Part shown: positions 1-7,390 of the stretch, piece by piece
Layout: each line of letters opens with the position of its first letter
Numbering within the stretch: the stretch's first letter is position 1
Origin: Accumulibacter sp.
GTDB taxonomy: Bacteria > Pseudomonadota > Gammaproteobacteria > Burkholderiales > Rhodocyclaceae
Length of the DNA stretch: 10,945 bases
Direction of reading: 5' to 3'
Assembly: GCA_031276375.1 (NCBI GenBank)
Contig: JAISNE010000021.1
Coordinates: forward strand, 1 to 10,945
Made by a program: the position numbers and the translations under genes
Notes under the pieces: model-generated
The model's input: the letters and a program-made list of their open reading frames with translations, nothing else
Database searches by the model: none
What the model was told of the DNA's origin: nothing

Positions 1-95
1 GGGGCGAGGGTAAAAAAGTAACGGAACCGCCGCGCTCCGATGGGACGAGGGTAACGAACGCGCCGCCGCCCAAAACGAGCCTCGGCGCTTGCCTG

Positions 96-135
96 CTCTC
101 CCCCGCCCGGCGGGGGAGAGTGCCCCGGCAGGGGC
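96..135. repeat. GC-rich palindromic intergenic repeat
   Basis: CTCTCCCCCGCC (96-107) and GGCGGGGGAGAG (109-120) are a perfect 12-base inverted repeat with one base between them. A second stem follows at once: GCCCC (122-126) with GGGGC (131-135). Paired GC-rich palindromes of this kind are common intergenic elements in proteobacteria. A degenerate relative may lie near 2796-2822, which carries GGGAGAGAGTGCCC followed by a small GCCC/GGGC hairpin. No function can be assigned. Confidence 0.6.
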
Positions 136-155
136 GAGAGAGGGCGTACCCCCTC

Positions 156-179
156 CGGCGCGAAGCGCCGCCTGTTTTT
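156..179 (+). terminator. Terminator-like hairpin without an obvious upstream gene
   Basis: CGGCGC (156-161) and GCGCCG (165-170) form a six-base stem with a GAA loop, followed after CCTG by five T residues (175-179) on the plus strand. This resembles a rho-independent terminator. No plus-strand gene ends upstream inside the window, so it may serve a gene further left or simply be part of the repeat block. Confidence 0.3.
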
Positions 180-180
180 C

Positions 181-233
181 TTGGCTTTTTTGACGACTCC
201 GAAGGGAAACGCGACAGGGACGGGATAGGGACG
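181..233. repeat. Dispersed repeat, copy A
   Basis: This stretch matches 10426-10476 at the opposite end of the window. Shared blocks in the same order are GCTTTTTTGACGA (184-196), GGGAAACGCGA (204-214) and CGGGATAG (221-228), with a one-base spacing difference between the last two. The copies are in the same orientation and both are intergenic, so this is a dispersed non-coding repeat. I do not recognise a named family. Confidence 0.65.
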
Positions 234-397
234 CTGGGGGCACACGGGGGCCGCTCCCGCGAAAGACCGCGTGGGGGCAGGCCCCCGCGCCTGCCCGCGC
301 CCGCAACGAAACGCCCGTTCCCAAACGCTCCATTACGACATCCGCTTATGCGATTGCCCTGGCCGGCCGGGCAGGAACATGAACCCCGAACGGGCCT

Positions 398-413
398 GCC
401 GCCGCGAGGCGGC
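398..413 (-). terminator. Possible terminator hairpin after rlmJ
   Basis: Eighteen bases past the rlmJ stop, GCCGCC (398-403) and GGCGGC (408-413) form a perfect six-base stem with a four-base loop. No T-tract follows on the minus strand, so it is not a standard intrinsic terminator. It could stabilise the 3' end of the transcript or assist Rho-dependent ending. Confidence 0.3.
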
Positions 414-431
414 TGCGGCGACGGCCCGGTG

Positions 432-1277
432 TCACGCCGCCTGCTGTTCCAGCGTAAAACCGGCGCCGGCATCCTCGCGCAACGTTTCCGCCAGGAAGGG
501 CAGCACGCCGGCCAGCGTATCGCGCAGCGTCCACGGCGGGTTGAACACGACAAGGCCGCTGCCGTGCATGCCGAAACCGTCGCTGGCCGGCTCGCGCACG
601 CGCAAGGCGGCGTGCAGCCATCCCCTGGCCGGCAGCCGCGTCAGGCGGCGCGGCAGCTCGCGCGCTTCCAGGCGCGTCAACTGCGGATACCACACGGCGT
701 AGATTCCCCCCGGGAAGCGCTCCAACGCCTCCTTGAGCGCCTGGATCACCCGCTCGTAATCCTGCTTCTCTTCATAGGAAGGATCGATCAACGCCACGGC
801 GCGGCGCGGCGGCGGCGGAAGCAGCGCCCGAAGCCCGGCAAAGCCGTCCGTGTCCTCGACGATCACTTGCTTGCCGGCGTCCCGGAAATTCGCTCGCAGC
901 AAACGCGCGTCGCTGCCGTGCATCTCGAAGAGGCGCAGACGGTCCTGCTCGCGCATCGACCACCAGGCAAAAAACGGCGATCCGGGATATTTCCGCAGCA
1001 GTCCGCGGCAGTTGAAACGGCGCACCAGATCGACGTAATCGGCCACCGGCGCGGGCAAATCCCGTTGTGCCCACAAGCGCCCGATACCGCCTTCATGCTC
1101 GGCCAGCTTCCTGGCAAACGCGGTATTGAGATCGTAGGCGCCGGCGCCGGCATGGGTGTCGATGACCCAGAACGGCTTTTCCTTCTGTCCAAGGTGGCGG
1201 AGGATTTGCACCAGAACCAGGTGCTTGAGCACGTCGGCGTGATTGCCGGCATGGAACGCGTGACGGTAACTGAGCAT
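432..1277 (-). CDS. rlmJ: 23S rRNA (adenine(2030)-N(6))-methyltransferase RlmJ
   Basis: RlmJ uses S-adenosylmethionine to methylate N6 of A2030 in 23S rRNA and is cytoplasmic. The 281-residue product matches the usual family length (about 280). The N-terminus MLSYRHAFHAGNHADVLKH is the family hallmark. The SAM-binding motif DTHAGAGAYDL lies at residues 40-50. The catalytic motif IV reads DPSY at 165-168, where the E. coli enzyme has DPPY. I chose the ATG at 1277 because it begins exactly at this hallmark; the frame stays open upstream but only as an antisense shadow inside the neighbouring gene. It starts 8 bases after the stop of the nitronate monooxygenase-like gene, so the two are probably co-transcribed. 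No strong Shine-Dalgarno is visible, which fits translational coupling. The identification is firm; the effect of the Pro-to-Ser change is unknown and may be normal variation. Confidence 0.95.
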   Translation of the reverse strand: MLSYRHAFHAGNHADVLKHLVLVQILRHLGQKEKPFWVIDTHAGAGAYDLNTAFARKLAEHEGGIGRLWAQRDLPAPVADYVDLVRRFNCRGLLRKYPGSPFFAWWSMREQDRLRLFEMHGSDARLLRANFRDAGKQVIVEDTDGFAGLRALLPPPPRRAVALIDPSYEEKQDYERVIQALKEALERFPGGIYAVWYPQLTRLEARELPRRLTRLPARGWLHAALRVREPASDGFGMHGSGLVVFNPPWTLRDTLAGVLPFLAETLREDAGAGFTLEQQAA

Positions 1278-1285
1278 GACGGATG

Positions 1286-2530
1286 TTATTCGGGCAGCAC
1301 GATCTTGCCGTCGGTGCTGAACTGGTAGTCCTTGAAAACGTGCTCGGCGGTGAGCAAGCGGTAAGTACCGTCCTCCAGTTTGCGGCTGGTGTCCTTGAGA
1401 CGGTAGGCATAGTGCCCGCAGGTCCATACGTCGAAGTTGCGCATCTGCGTACACAGGCAAGTCTTGCCCATCACCGAAACGCGCCTGGCGTCCGGATGCG
1501 CCTCGACCTGGCGATTGTACGAAGTGATGTACGAACAGTTGCCGTTGGCGTCGAGCAGATAGCCGTAGGCCTCGCAGTTGGGACGGATGCCGGCGCCGAT
1601 GGCCGGACTGTTGGACAGCATGCGCATCGGATACCCGGTCGGCGAGATCATGTTGACCTCGATGCCATCCTCGTCCGCCTGGAAATACTTTTGCTTGACC
1701 GGATCGGGCAAGCCGCATTCGCCGGTGACCGTGAAGCGCGTGGCGACCTGCACGGCGGCCGCGCCGTTTTCGAGGAATCCGGCGGCGTCGCTGCCGGTGA
1801 AAATGCCGCCCGCCGGAATCAGCGGAATGTCGAGTTTTTCCGTGAGCAGATATTGGCGAATCTCCGCGACGATCGTCGCCAGGTCATACTTGGCCCAATC
1901 CAGGCCGAAGCCGAGATGTCCGCCGGCCAGCGGCCCCTCGATGACGATGTAATCAGGCAAACGCCCGGTGCGGAACGATTTTTTCAGGAAGAGTTGCAGC
2001 GCGCGCAGCGACGAGACGATGATGCCGAGCTGGGCGTCGCGGAAGCGCGGATGGTTCTCGATCAGCGCGAACGATCCCAGATGCAGGCCGGCGGCCAGGG
2101 TGATGCCGTCGATGCCCGCGTCGAGCGCCGCCTCCAGGCGCACGCGCAAGGTTTCGCGCGGCGCGTTCATGGTCAGCTTTTCCATGCAGTTGACCAGAAT
2201 CAGTCCATCGCCCCGCTTCCTTTCCATGGCGCTTCCGACATGCAGTTGGGTCGCCTCGGCGAGCTGCCCGAGATCGAAGCGGACGACCGACTTGTTGGAG
2301 TTGGCGACGTTGAACTTGTATTGCTTGAGCTTGTCCTTGACGAACTTCGTATCGAAACGGCGATCGGTCACGGTATTTATCATGGCGTCGGAGATGTGGC
2401 CGACCCCCCCCAGGCGGGCGGCTTCCAGCGCCAGGTCGGCCGTCGAGATATCGACCCCCATGCCACCGATGACCAGGGGCACCAGTTCCTTGCCGCCCAA
2501 ACGCAAACGGAAATCATCAACACGCTTCAT
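1286..2530 (-). CDS. Nitronate monooxygenase-like FMN-dependent protein with a Cys-bearing C-terminal extension
   Basis: The first ~270 residues fit the NMO/2-nitropropane dioxygenase TIM barrel: an N-terminal VPLVIGGMGVDIS (17-29), the FMN/active-site segment GPLAGGHLGFG (199-209) whose His205 aligns with the catalytic His of the family, IPAGGI (238-243) for phosphate binding, and GAAAVQVATRF (256-266). Family members oxidise alkyl nitronates using FMN and O2; related proteins include FabK-type enoyl reductases, so the exact reaction is uncertain. At 414 residues it is longer than typical NMOs (about 320-370). The extra C-terminal part (from about 315) carries five cysteines (319, 332, 358, 360, 371), which could bind a metal or cluster (inference). 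The ATG at 2530 is preferred over the in-frame ATG at 2563 because GGAAGGG lies five bases before it (2536-2542). rlmJ follows after 8 bases. Confidence 0.85.
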   Translation of the reverse strand: MKRVDDFRLRLGGKELVPLVIGGMGVDISTADLALEAARLGGVGHISDAMINTVTDRRFDTKFVKDKLKQYKFNVANSNKSVVRFDLGQLAEATQLHVGSAMERKRGDGLILVNCMEKLTMNAPRETLRVRLEAALDAGIDGITLAAGLHLGSFALIENHPRFRDAQLGIIVSSLRALQLFLKKSFRTGRLPDYIVIEGPLAGGHLGFGLDWAKYDLATIVAEIRQYLLTEKLDIPLIPAGGIFTGSDAAGFLENGAAAVQVATRFTVTGECGLPDPVKQKYFQADEDGIEVNMISPTGYPMRMLSNSPAIGAGIRPNCEAYGYLLDANGNCSYITSYNRQVEAHPDARRVSVMGKTCLCTQMRNFDVWTCGHYAYRLKDTSRKLEDGTYRLLTAEHVFKDYQFSTDGKIVLPE

Positions 2531-2827
2531 CGACACCCTTCCATTGATCCGGCCCCGACTCAAGACCGGATGAACTTGGCGAATCCGGCATTATCGCTTA
2601 TTGCTCTCCGGGTGGGTCGAAAAACAAGCAATAATCCCGACCGGCGCGGGGAATGTCCTGTCCCGCCCATCCATGAACCCGCTCGCCCGTCATGACATCG
2701 GCGGCCACTCCAGGGGCAATCCCCGCCTTTGACTGACGCGAAGCGACGTGGCGAAAATGAAAGCCGGAAGGGGTGTCGTTCGCCTCGTCCGCTCGTGGGA
2801 GAGAGTGCCCGAAGGGCGGAGAATGAT
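2531..2827 (-). promoter_or_regulatory. Intergenic region with a possible promoter for the NMO-rlmJ pair
   Basis: This 297-base gap separates the end of rng from the NMO-like gene. On the minus strand a GATAAT hexamer (2595-2590) could be a -10 element, about 60 bases before the NMO start; I see no matching -35 at normal spacing, so the call is weak. Just past the rng stop, a small GCCC-TTC-GGGC hairpin (minus strand, near 2808-2818) may be a vestigial terminator but has no T-tract. The open frames crossing the gap translate to low-complexity peptides and are not supported as genes. Confidence 0.3.
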
Positions 2828-4294
2828 TCACAGCAAAACGATGTCATACTGCTCCTGCGTGTAGCTGGGTTCGGCCTTGAGCGATATCGGTTTTCCGATG
2901 AAGTCGGAGAGCATGGCCAGTCCTTGCGATTCCTCGTCGAGGAAGATGTCCGTCACGGCCACGCTGGCCAGGATGCGGAATTCGCGGGCATTGAACTGCC
3001 GGGCTTCGCGCAGCAGTTCGCGGAGGATTTCGTAGCACACGGTGCGCGCGGTCTTGACCTCGCCCCGGCCGTTGCAGGTGGGACACTCCTCGCACAGGAT
3101 GTGCGCCAGCGATTCGCGCGTGCGTTTGCGCGTCATTTCGACGAGGCCGAGCGCCGTGAAGCCGTTGACCGTCAGGCGCGTGCGGTCGCTGGAGAGCGCC
3201 TTGTCGAATTCTTCGAGCACCGCCGCCTTGTGCTCCTCGCCGTCCATGTCGATGAAGTCGATGATGATGATCCCGCCGAGGTTGCGCAGACGCAGTTGCC
3301 GGGCGATGGTGTGCGCCGCTTCGAGGTTGGTCTTGAACACCGTTTCGTCGAAATTGCGCACGCCGACGAAACCGCCGGTATTGACGTCGATGGTGGTCAT
3401 CGCCTCGGTCTGGTCGAAGATCACGTAGCCGCCGGATTTCAGGTCGACGCGCCGGGCCAGCGCCCTTTCGATTTCATGTTCGATGCCATACAGATCGAAC
3501 AGCGGGCGCTCGCCGATGTAATGGTTGAGCAGCGGTTGTACCGCGGGCGTGTACTCCTTGGCGAACGACGACAATTTCTGGAAATTCTCGCGCGAGTCGA
3601 TGACGATGCGCATGGTGTTGGCATTGACGAAATCGCGCAGCACGCGCAGGCCGAGCGGCAGTTCCTGATACAGCAGGGCGGGCGGAGCAAGCTTCTTGGC
3701 CTCGATCTGGATGTCGTACCACAGCCGGCGCAGGTATTCGATATCGTTGGACAGTTCCTCGTCGGTGGAGCCTTCGGCCATCGTGCGCACGATGTAGCCG
3801 CCCGGTTCGCCGCCGGGCACGAGCCGGGCGATCCGTTCGCGCAGCGCTTCGCGCTCGCTCTCGTTTTCGATGCGCTGGGAGATGCCGATGTGCTTTTCCT
3901 GGGGCAGATGGACGAGCAGGCGCCCGGCCACCGAAATCTGCGTCGACAGCCGCGCTCCCTTGCTGCCGATGGGATCCTTGATGACCTGCGCGACGATGCT
4001 CTGGCCTTCGTGCAGAAGATGCTCGATCGGGCGCGCGGGTTCGCCGGCGCCGCGCGGCTGCCAGATGTCGGCGGCATGCAGGAAGGCGGTGCGCTGCAAG
4101 CCGACGTCGATGAATGCCGATTGCATTCCGGGCAGGATGCGCGCGATGCGCCCGATGTAGATGTTGCCGACCAGTCCGTGGCTGGCGGTGCGTTCGATGT
4201 GCAATTCCTGCACCACGCCCTGATACATGACGGCGACGCGGGTTTCCTGCGGGGTGAAGTTGATCAGTATGTCTTCGGGGAAAGTATCTGGCAT
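2828..4294 (-). CDS. rng: Ribonuclease G (RNase E/G family)
   Basis: RNase G is a single-strand-specific endoribonuclease that matures the 5' end of 16S rRNA and takes part in mRNA decay. The 488-residue product matches E. coli RNase G (489) and lacks the long C-terminal scaffold of RNase E. The S1 RNA-binding region includes GNIYIGRIARILPG (43-56) and AFIDVGLQRTAFLH (60-73). Two catalytic Mg-binding aspartates are recognisable, Asp303 in TIDVNTGG and Asp346 in IIIIDFIDMD; they sit at the same numbers as in E. coli RNase E. The Zn-link CPTC is at 404-407. I chose the ATG at 4294, which begins MPDTFPEDILIN as in the family; the ATG at 4339 would add 15 unrelated residues. No Shine-Dalgarno is evident. 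The usual partner maf is not adjacent; rng is instead divergent from trhP. Confidence 0.96.
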   Translation of the reverse strand: MPDTFPEDILINFTPQETRVAVMYQGVVQELHIERTASHGLVGNIYIGRIARILPGMQSAFIDVGLQRTAFLHAADIWQPRGAGEPARPIEHLLHEGQSIVAQVIKDPIGSKGARLSTQISVAGRLLVHLPQEKHIGISQRIENESEREALRERIARLVPGGEPGGYIVRTMAEGSTDEELSNDIEYLRRLWYDIQIEAKKLAPPALLYQELPLGLRVLRDFVNANTMRIVIDSRENFQKLSSFAKEYTPAVQPLLNHYIGERPLFDLYGIEHEIERALARRVDLKSGGYVIFDQTEAMTTIDVNTGGFVGVRNFDETVFKTNLEAAHTIARQLRLRNLGGIIIIDFIDMDGEEHKAAVLEEFDKALSSDRTRLTVNGFTALGLVEMTRKRTRESLAHILCEECPTCNGRGEVKTARTVCYEILRELLREARQFNAREFRILASVAVTDIFLDEESQGLAMLSDFIGKPISLKAEPSYTQEQYDIVLL

Positions 4295-4356
4295 GAACGG
4301 GGCTGAACGAAAGCGGTTAGAATCCAGGGCTTGCCGCATTTTACCCGGAAAGCCCG
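4295..4356. promoter_or_regulatory. Divergent promoter region between rng and trhP
   Basis: The 62 bases between the two start codons must hold, or adjoin, the promoters of both divergent genes. On the plus strand TAGAAT (4318-4323) is a plausible -10 element for trhP, about 34 bases before its ATG, but no good -35 is seen 16-18 bases upstream. On the minus strand TAAAAT (4343-4338) is a possible -10 for rng. The trhP ribosome-binding site is probably GGAAA, centred about ten bases before its ATG. Confidence 0.4.
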
Positions 4357-5628
4357 ATGTTGCCCGCCGCCGTCCGCCGCGTTCCCGAACTGCTGGCTCC
4401 CGCCGGTTCGCTGGCGATGCTGCGCGCCGCGCTCGCCTTCGGCGCCGACGCGGTCTATGCGGGCCAGCCGCGCTACAGCCTGCGGGTGCGCAACAACGAA
4501 TTCGGCCGCCTGGAACGGCTGGGCCAGGCCATTGCCGAGGCGCGCGGACGGCGCCGGAAGTTCTATCTGGTGAGCAACGCCGTGCCGCACAACGTCAAGG
4601 TACGCAGCTACCTCGCCGACATGGCGCCGGTCGTCGCGCTCGCCCCCGACGCGCTGATCATGGCCGATCCGGGCCTGATCGATCTGGCGCGCGAACGCTG
4701 GCCGGAACTGCCGGTGCATCTTTCCGTGCAGGCCAACACCGTCAACTTCGCCGCGGTGCGTTTCTGGCGGCGGCTCGGCATCGCGCGCGTCATCCTGTCG
4801 CGCGAACTGTCGCTCGACGAAATCGCCGAAATCCGCCAGGAGTGTCCCGACGTCGAGCTCGAAGTCTTCGTGCATGGCGCGCTTTGCGTGGCCTATTCGG
4901 GCCGCTGCCTGCTGTCCGGCTACTTCAACCACCGCGACGCGAACCAGGGAAGCTGCACTAACGCCTGCCGCTGGAACTACCGGGTCAGGCCGGCGGCGCA
5001 GGACGGCGCGGGCGACGTCTGGCTGATCGAGGAAGGCGAACGAGCCGGCGAACCGATGCCGGCCGAGGAAGACGAGCATGGCACCTACCTCATGAATTCG
5101 AAGGATTTGCGCGCCCTGGAACACGTCCAGCGTCTGGTCGACATCGGCGTCGATGCGCTGAAGATCGAGGGGCGCACCAAATCGCCGTACTACGCGGCGC
5201 GCACCGCGCAGGTCTATCGCCGCGCCATCGACGACGCGGCCGCCGGACGTCCCTTCGATCCGCGCCTGCTCGGCCAGCTCGAAGGACTGGCCAACCGGGG
5301 TTATACCGACGGCTTCTACCAGCGCCATCACGCGGCCGAAACGCAGAACTACCTGCGCGGCCATTCCGCCTCCGGACGCAGCCTCTACGTCGGCGACGTG
5401 ATCGGCTGGGACGCGGCGCGCGGCCTGGCCGAAGTCGAGGTCAAGAACCGTTTTTCCGCCGGCGACCGCATCGAGGTCATCCACCCGGCCGGGAATCTGG
5501 AAGTGCGCGTCGGGCGCATGGAAAACACCGACGGCGAAACGATCGCCGTCGCGCCGGGCAACGGCCATCGGGTGTGGATCGATCTGCCCGGAGAATTGCC
5601 GGGGGCGCTGCTGGCGCGGTTTGTCTGA
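4357..5628 (+). CDS. trhP: U32-family tRNA hydroxylation protein TrhP (YegQ)
   Basis: U32 proteins were first called collagenase-like peptidases, but bacterial YegQ/TrhP is known to be needed for prephenate-dependent 5-hydroxylation of uridine 34 in tRNA. The 423-residue product has the N-terminal ELLAPAGSLAMLRAALAFGA (11-30) and GADAVYAG (29-36) typical of the family. The U32 signature runs from 169 to 187 (EVFVHGALCVAYSGRCLLS). Cysteines 177, 184, 200 and 204 match the four that ligate a [4Fe-4S] cluster in characterised U32 members. NSKDLRALEHV (247-257) and DALKIEGRTKSPYY (266-279) are also family-typical, and the C-terminal beta-domain is present. It is somewhat shorter than E. coli TrhP (453). 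Related RlhA is much longer, so TrhP fits better. It converges on the radical SAM gene, with 44 bases between the stops. Confidence 0.9.
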   Translation: MLPAAVRRVPELLAPAGSLAMLRAALAFGADAVYAGQPRYSLRVRNNEFGRLERLGQAIAEARGRRRKFYLVSNAVPHNVKVRSYLADMAPVVALAPDALIMADPGLIDLARERWPELPVHLSVQANTVNFAAVRFWRRLGIARVILSRELSLDEIAEIRQECPDVELEVFVHGALCVAYSGRCLLSGYFNHRDANQGSCTNACRWNYRVRPAAQDGAGDVWLIEEGERAGEPMPAEEDEHGTYLMNSKDLRALEHVQRLVDIGVDALKIEGRTKSPYYAARTAQVYRRAIDDAAAGRPFDPRLLGQLEGLANRGYTDGFYQRHHAAETQNYLRGHSASGRSLYVGDVIGWDAARGLAEVEVKNRFSAGDRIEVIHPAGNLEVRVGRMENTDGETIAVAPGNGHRVWIDLPGELPGALLARFV

Positions 5629-5672
5629 AGATCGCCGGCGCCCGGCGAGGGCTTTCTTGCCGGCATTCTTCC
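5629..5672. terminator. Weak terminator between convergent genes
   Basis: The 44 bases between trhP and the convergent radical SAM gene hold CGCCGG (5633-5638) and CCGGCG (5642-5647), a perfect six-base stem with a three-base loop. A T-rich stretch CTTTCTT follows on the plus strand a few bases later. It could end trhP transcription. On the minus strand the same stem exists, but the bases after it lack a T-tract, so termination of the ABC operon is less clear. Confidence 0.45.
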
Positions 5673-6929
5673 CTACAATCCCCGCGCCAGATCCGAATCG
5701 GGATGATTGCCGCAGCGCCGGTAATCGTCGAAATCGATTTCGAGTCCATGCTTGCGCCGTATCGCCTGAAGACCTTGCGCGAGCCGCACATAATATTCCA
5801 GCGAGGCGTTTTTGTGCCGGCCCAGGGGAGAACCGGAGCGCGGCACCCAGATCATGTTGACCGTGCCGACGCCCTGCGCGGCCAGTTCGTCGGCTTCGCC
5901 CAGAACGGCTGTCAGGGCTTCGTCCTCCGAGGGGAAACCGAAAGGCGGGACCAGCTCCACGCCGGAAACGATGCCGGTGCCGACCCGGTTCGGGCCGAAG
6001 ATGTCCACCGCGTCGATCATGCGCCGTTTCCATTCCTGGTAGCCTATCCATTTCGCCTTGCCGGGGCAGACGATGTCGAAGAGCCTTTCGTTCAGGACCT
6101 CGATGTCCATGGTGATGCTGGTCAGGCCGGTTTCGTCATGGAGGCGCCGTATCTGGTCCTTGCTCAGGGCGGTGCATAGAAGCTGCGACGGGAATTTTTC
6201 GGTGGCGAAGTTTTCGCCGATGGCCTTGAGTATTTCGATGTAGTAATCCACTTCCCGGTCAAAGGGTTTTTTGCCGCGAAAGTCGGAGCCGGAGGTGAGG
6301 AAAACGGCGGTGAATCTTCCTTTTTCCTTCAAGGCTTCGCGGACGGTCTCGGACACGTCGCGGGGATCGAGCCGCGTCGGCATCCTGATTTCGGCGCGCT
6401 GCTGCTTGAGGTTGTTGACGATGTCGCAGAAACCGCAGCCCCCGCCTCCTTTCTCGCTCCAGAAATGGCAGAAGCGGTTCGGCGTGATGTAGAGCCTTTG
6501 CGGACGGCAGCCCGCGACGTTTTGCATGAGCACGCCGCGGGACGTCTTTTTATCGTAATAATCGGGTTTGTCCCAGTAAAAGATTTCGTCGAGTTCTTGC
6601 CCCTTGTCCAGCAGGATGAGCTTTCCGCCGATCTGGTCGACGATATAGGGATCGTTGTTTTCCAGGGGCGTGGGCGTGGTCAGAACCAGGGTTCCGTCGC
6701 GCAGGATGAACGCTTCGGGACGGTAGGTCAGTTGGCCGTCGCGGGTTCCGAAGATGTGCGTGCCGCCAGTCTGGTGCCGCGCCGGGTCGACGGCGGCCAG
6801 CGCTCTTTCCGTGTAATACACGCCGCGCCGGTGAAGGTCGATCTTCAGCATGACGAAGCGCGGAAACTCGGGATATTTCGCCGCCACTTCGCCAAAACTC
6901 AAGGTGCTTCGCCGTACTGCCGCCGTCAT
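5673..6929 (-). CDS. Radical SAM protein with a noncanonical cysteine motif
   Basis: Residues 141-400 look like a radical SAM TIM barrel of BioB/HydE type: the cluster region NRFCHFWSEKGGGGCGFC (151-168), a TSGSD segment (212-216) at the place of the SAM-binding GGE-like motif, MDIEVLNERLFDIVCPG (274-290) and GTGIVSGVELVPP (317-329). The putative [4Fe-4S] ligands are Cys154, Cys165 and Cys168, giving C-x10-C-x2-C instead of the standard C-x3-C-x2-C; Cys141 is a further candidate. The first ~140 residues form a separate region I do not recognise. Such enzymes start radical chemistry from S-adenosylmethionine; the substrate here is unknown. The start is firm: AAGGAG lies a few bases before the ATG, which overlaps the stop of the PNPOx-like gene in an ATGA. 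As the last gene of the transporter operon it probably acts on the imported compound or a derivative (inference). Confidence 0.82.
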   Translation of the reverse strand: MTAAVRRSTLSFGEVAAKYPEFPRFVMLKIDLHRRGVYYTERALAAVDPARHQTGGTHIFGTRDGQLTYRPEAFILRDGTLVLTTPTPLENNDPYIVDQIGGKLILLDKGQELDEIFYWDKPDYYDKKTSRGVLMQNVAGCRPQRLYITPNRFCHFWSEKGGGGCGFCDIVNNLKQQRAEIRMPTRLDPRDVSETVREALKEKGRFTAVFLTSGSDFRGKKPFDREVDYYIEILKAIGENFATEKFPSQLLCTALSKDQIRRLHDETGLTSITMDIEVLNERLFDIVCPGKAKWIGYQEWKRRMIDAVDIFGPNRVGTGIVSGVELVPPFGFPSEDEALTAVLGEADELAAQGVGTVNMIWVPRSGSPLGRHKNASLEYYVRLAQGLQAIRRKHGLEIDFDDYRRCGNHPDSDLARGL

Positions 6930-7390
6930 GGCGTCTCCTTGTATTTCGCCAGTCTGTCCAGGTGCATGAAATGCGGATGCCGCGCCGTCTCTTCCGCGAC
7001 CCTGACGTCCAGGCTCTGGTCGGTCACGGCGAGAGGCTTCATGATCCACACGGCGGCGAGGTCGAAGTCTCCTCTTTCCCTTTGCACTTCCTCGTAGTAA
7101 CGCTGGAACTCCTTTCCGCACACCAGCGCGCGCACGGGATGGGCGACAATGACAAAGCTCTTTTCTCCGGGCCTGGCCAGCAGAATGACGACATCCTTTT
7201 CGTACCACAGGCTTCTGGTCATGCCGCGGTTCGTGCGCGAGGATTCGAGATATTCCAGGTAAATGACTTCGCCGCCGCAATAACGCAGCGAGCTTTTCAC
7301 CGCGGGGTGCGGAAGGCCGTGTTCGTCGACGGTGACGAGAATCTTCACGCTGGCTTCGTCGTTCAGGAGTTCTAGAATTTCATTCCCCAT
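6926..7390 (-). CDS. Pyridoxamine 5'-phosphate oxidase-like FMN-binding split-barrel protein
   Basis: This 154-residue cytoplasmic protein resembles the PNPOx-like/split-barrel flavin reductase superfamily. It has an N-terminal helix and strand (ILELLNDEASVKILVTVDEHGLPHP, about 5-29), then SSRTNRGMTRSLWYEKDVVILL (50-71), which resembles the FMN-phosphate-binding strand-turn-helix of the family, then YYEEVQRERGDFDLAAVWIMKPL (98-120) at the usual C-terminal position. The family includes flavin reductases, heme- or F420-binding proteins and true PNP oxidases, so the reaction is open. Its ATG at 7390 lies inside the last codons of the permease gene (19-base overlap), with GAGG about a dozen bases before it. 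Its TGA overlaps the radical SAM start by four bases. The overlaps suggest that it and the radical SAM protein are made in step and may work together (inference). Confidence 0.75.
   Translation of the reverse strand: MGNEILELLNDEASVKILVTVDEHGLPHPAVKSSLRYCGGEVIYLEYLESSRTNRGMTRSLWYEKDVVILLARPGEKSFVIVAHPVRALVCGKEFQRYYEEVQRERGDFDLAAVWIMKPLAVTDQSLDVRVAEETARHPHFMHLDRLAKYKETP

Larger units (their letters stand above)
1..431. other. Gene-free, repeat-rich left edge
   Basis: No credible gene is visible in these 431 bases. Open frames that cross it are antisense shadows of rlmJ or read through palindromes, and their translations are low-complexity and rich in Arg, Pro and Gly. It holds a direct repeat CGAGGGTAA at 5-13 and 46-54, a GC-rich 12-base palindrome at 96-120, a smaller hairpin at 122-135, a terminator-like hairpin at 156-179, one copy of a dispersed repeat at 181-233, and a GGGGGC/GCCCCC palindrome at 273-286. 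This looks like accumulated intergenic repeat sequence downstream of the rlmJ transcription unit. Confidence 0.7.

Noticed and set aside
120..1328. Plus-strand open frame of 402 codons over rlmJ
   Set aside because: It is the antisense of rlmJ plus left-edge repeats; the translation is Arg-, Gln- and His-rich with no family resemblance, as expected from a high-GC shadow frame.
2560..2847. Small minus-strand open frames between rng and the NMO-like gene
   Set aside because: Low-complexity products, overlap with the rng end or the NMO leader, and no supporting start signals.
2729..4306. Plus-strand open frame of 525 codons opposite rng
   Set aside because: RNase G on the minus strand is certain, with full-length and catalytic residues; the opposite frame is a shadow.
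4290..4306. Sigma-54-like promoter TGGCAT-N5-GGGCT near the rng start
   Set aside because: It keeps only the GG/GC core, lacks the TTGC part, and overlaps the rng start codon.
5673..6929. Assignment of the radical SAM protein to the MSMEG_0568-type (nitrilase-cluster) family
   Set aside because: None of the partner genes of that cluster is nearby and I cannot verify sequence similarity without a profile search; left as an unassigned radical SAM protein.
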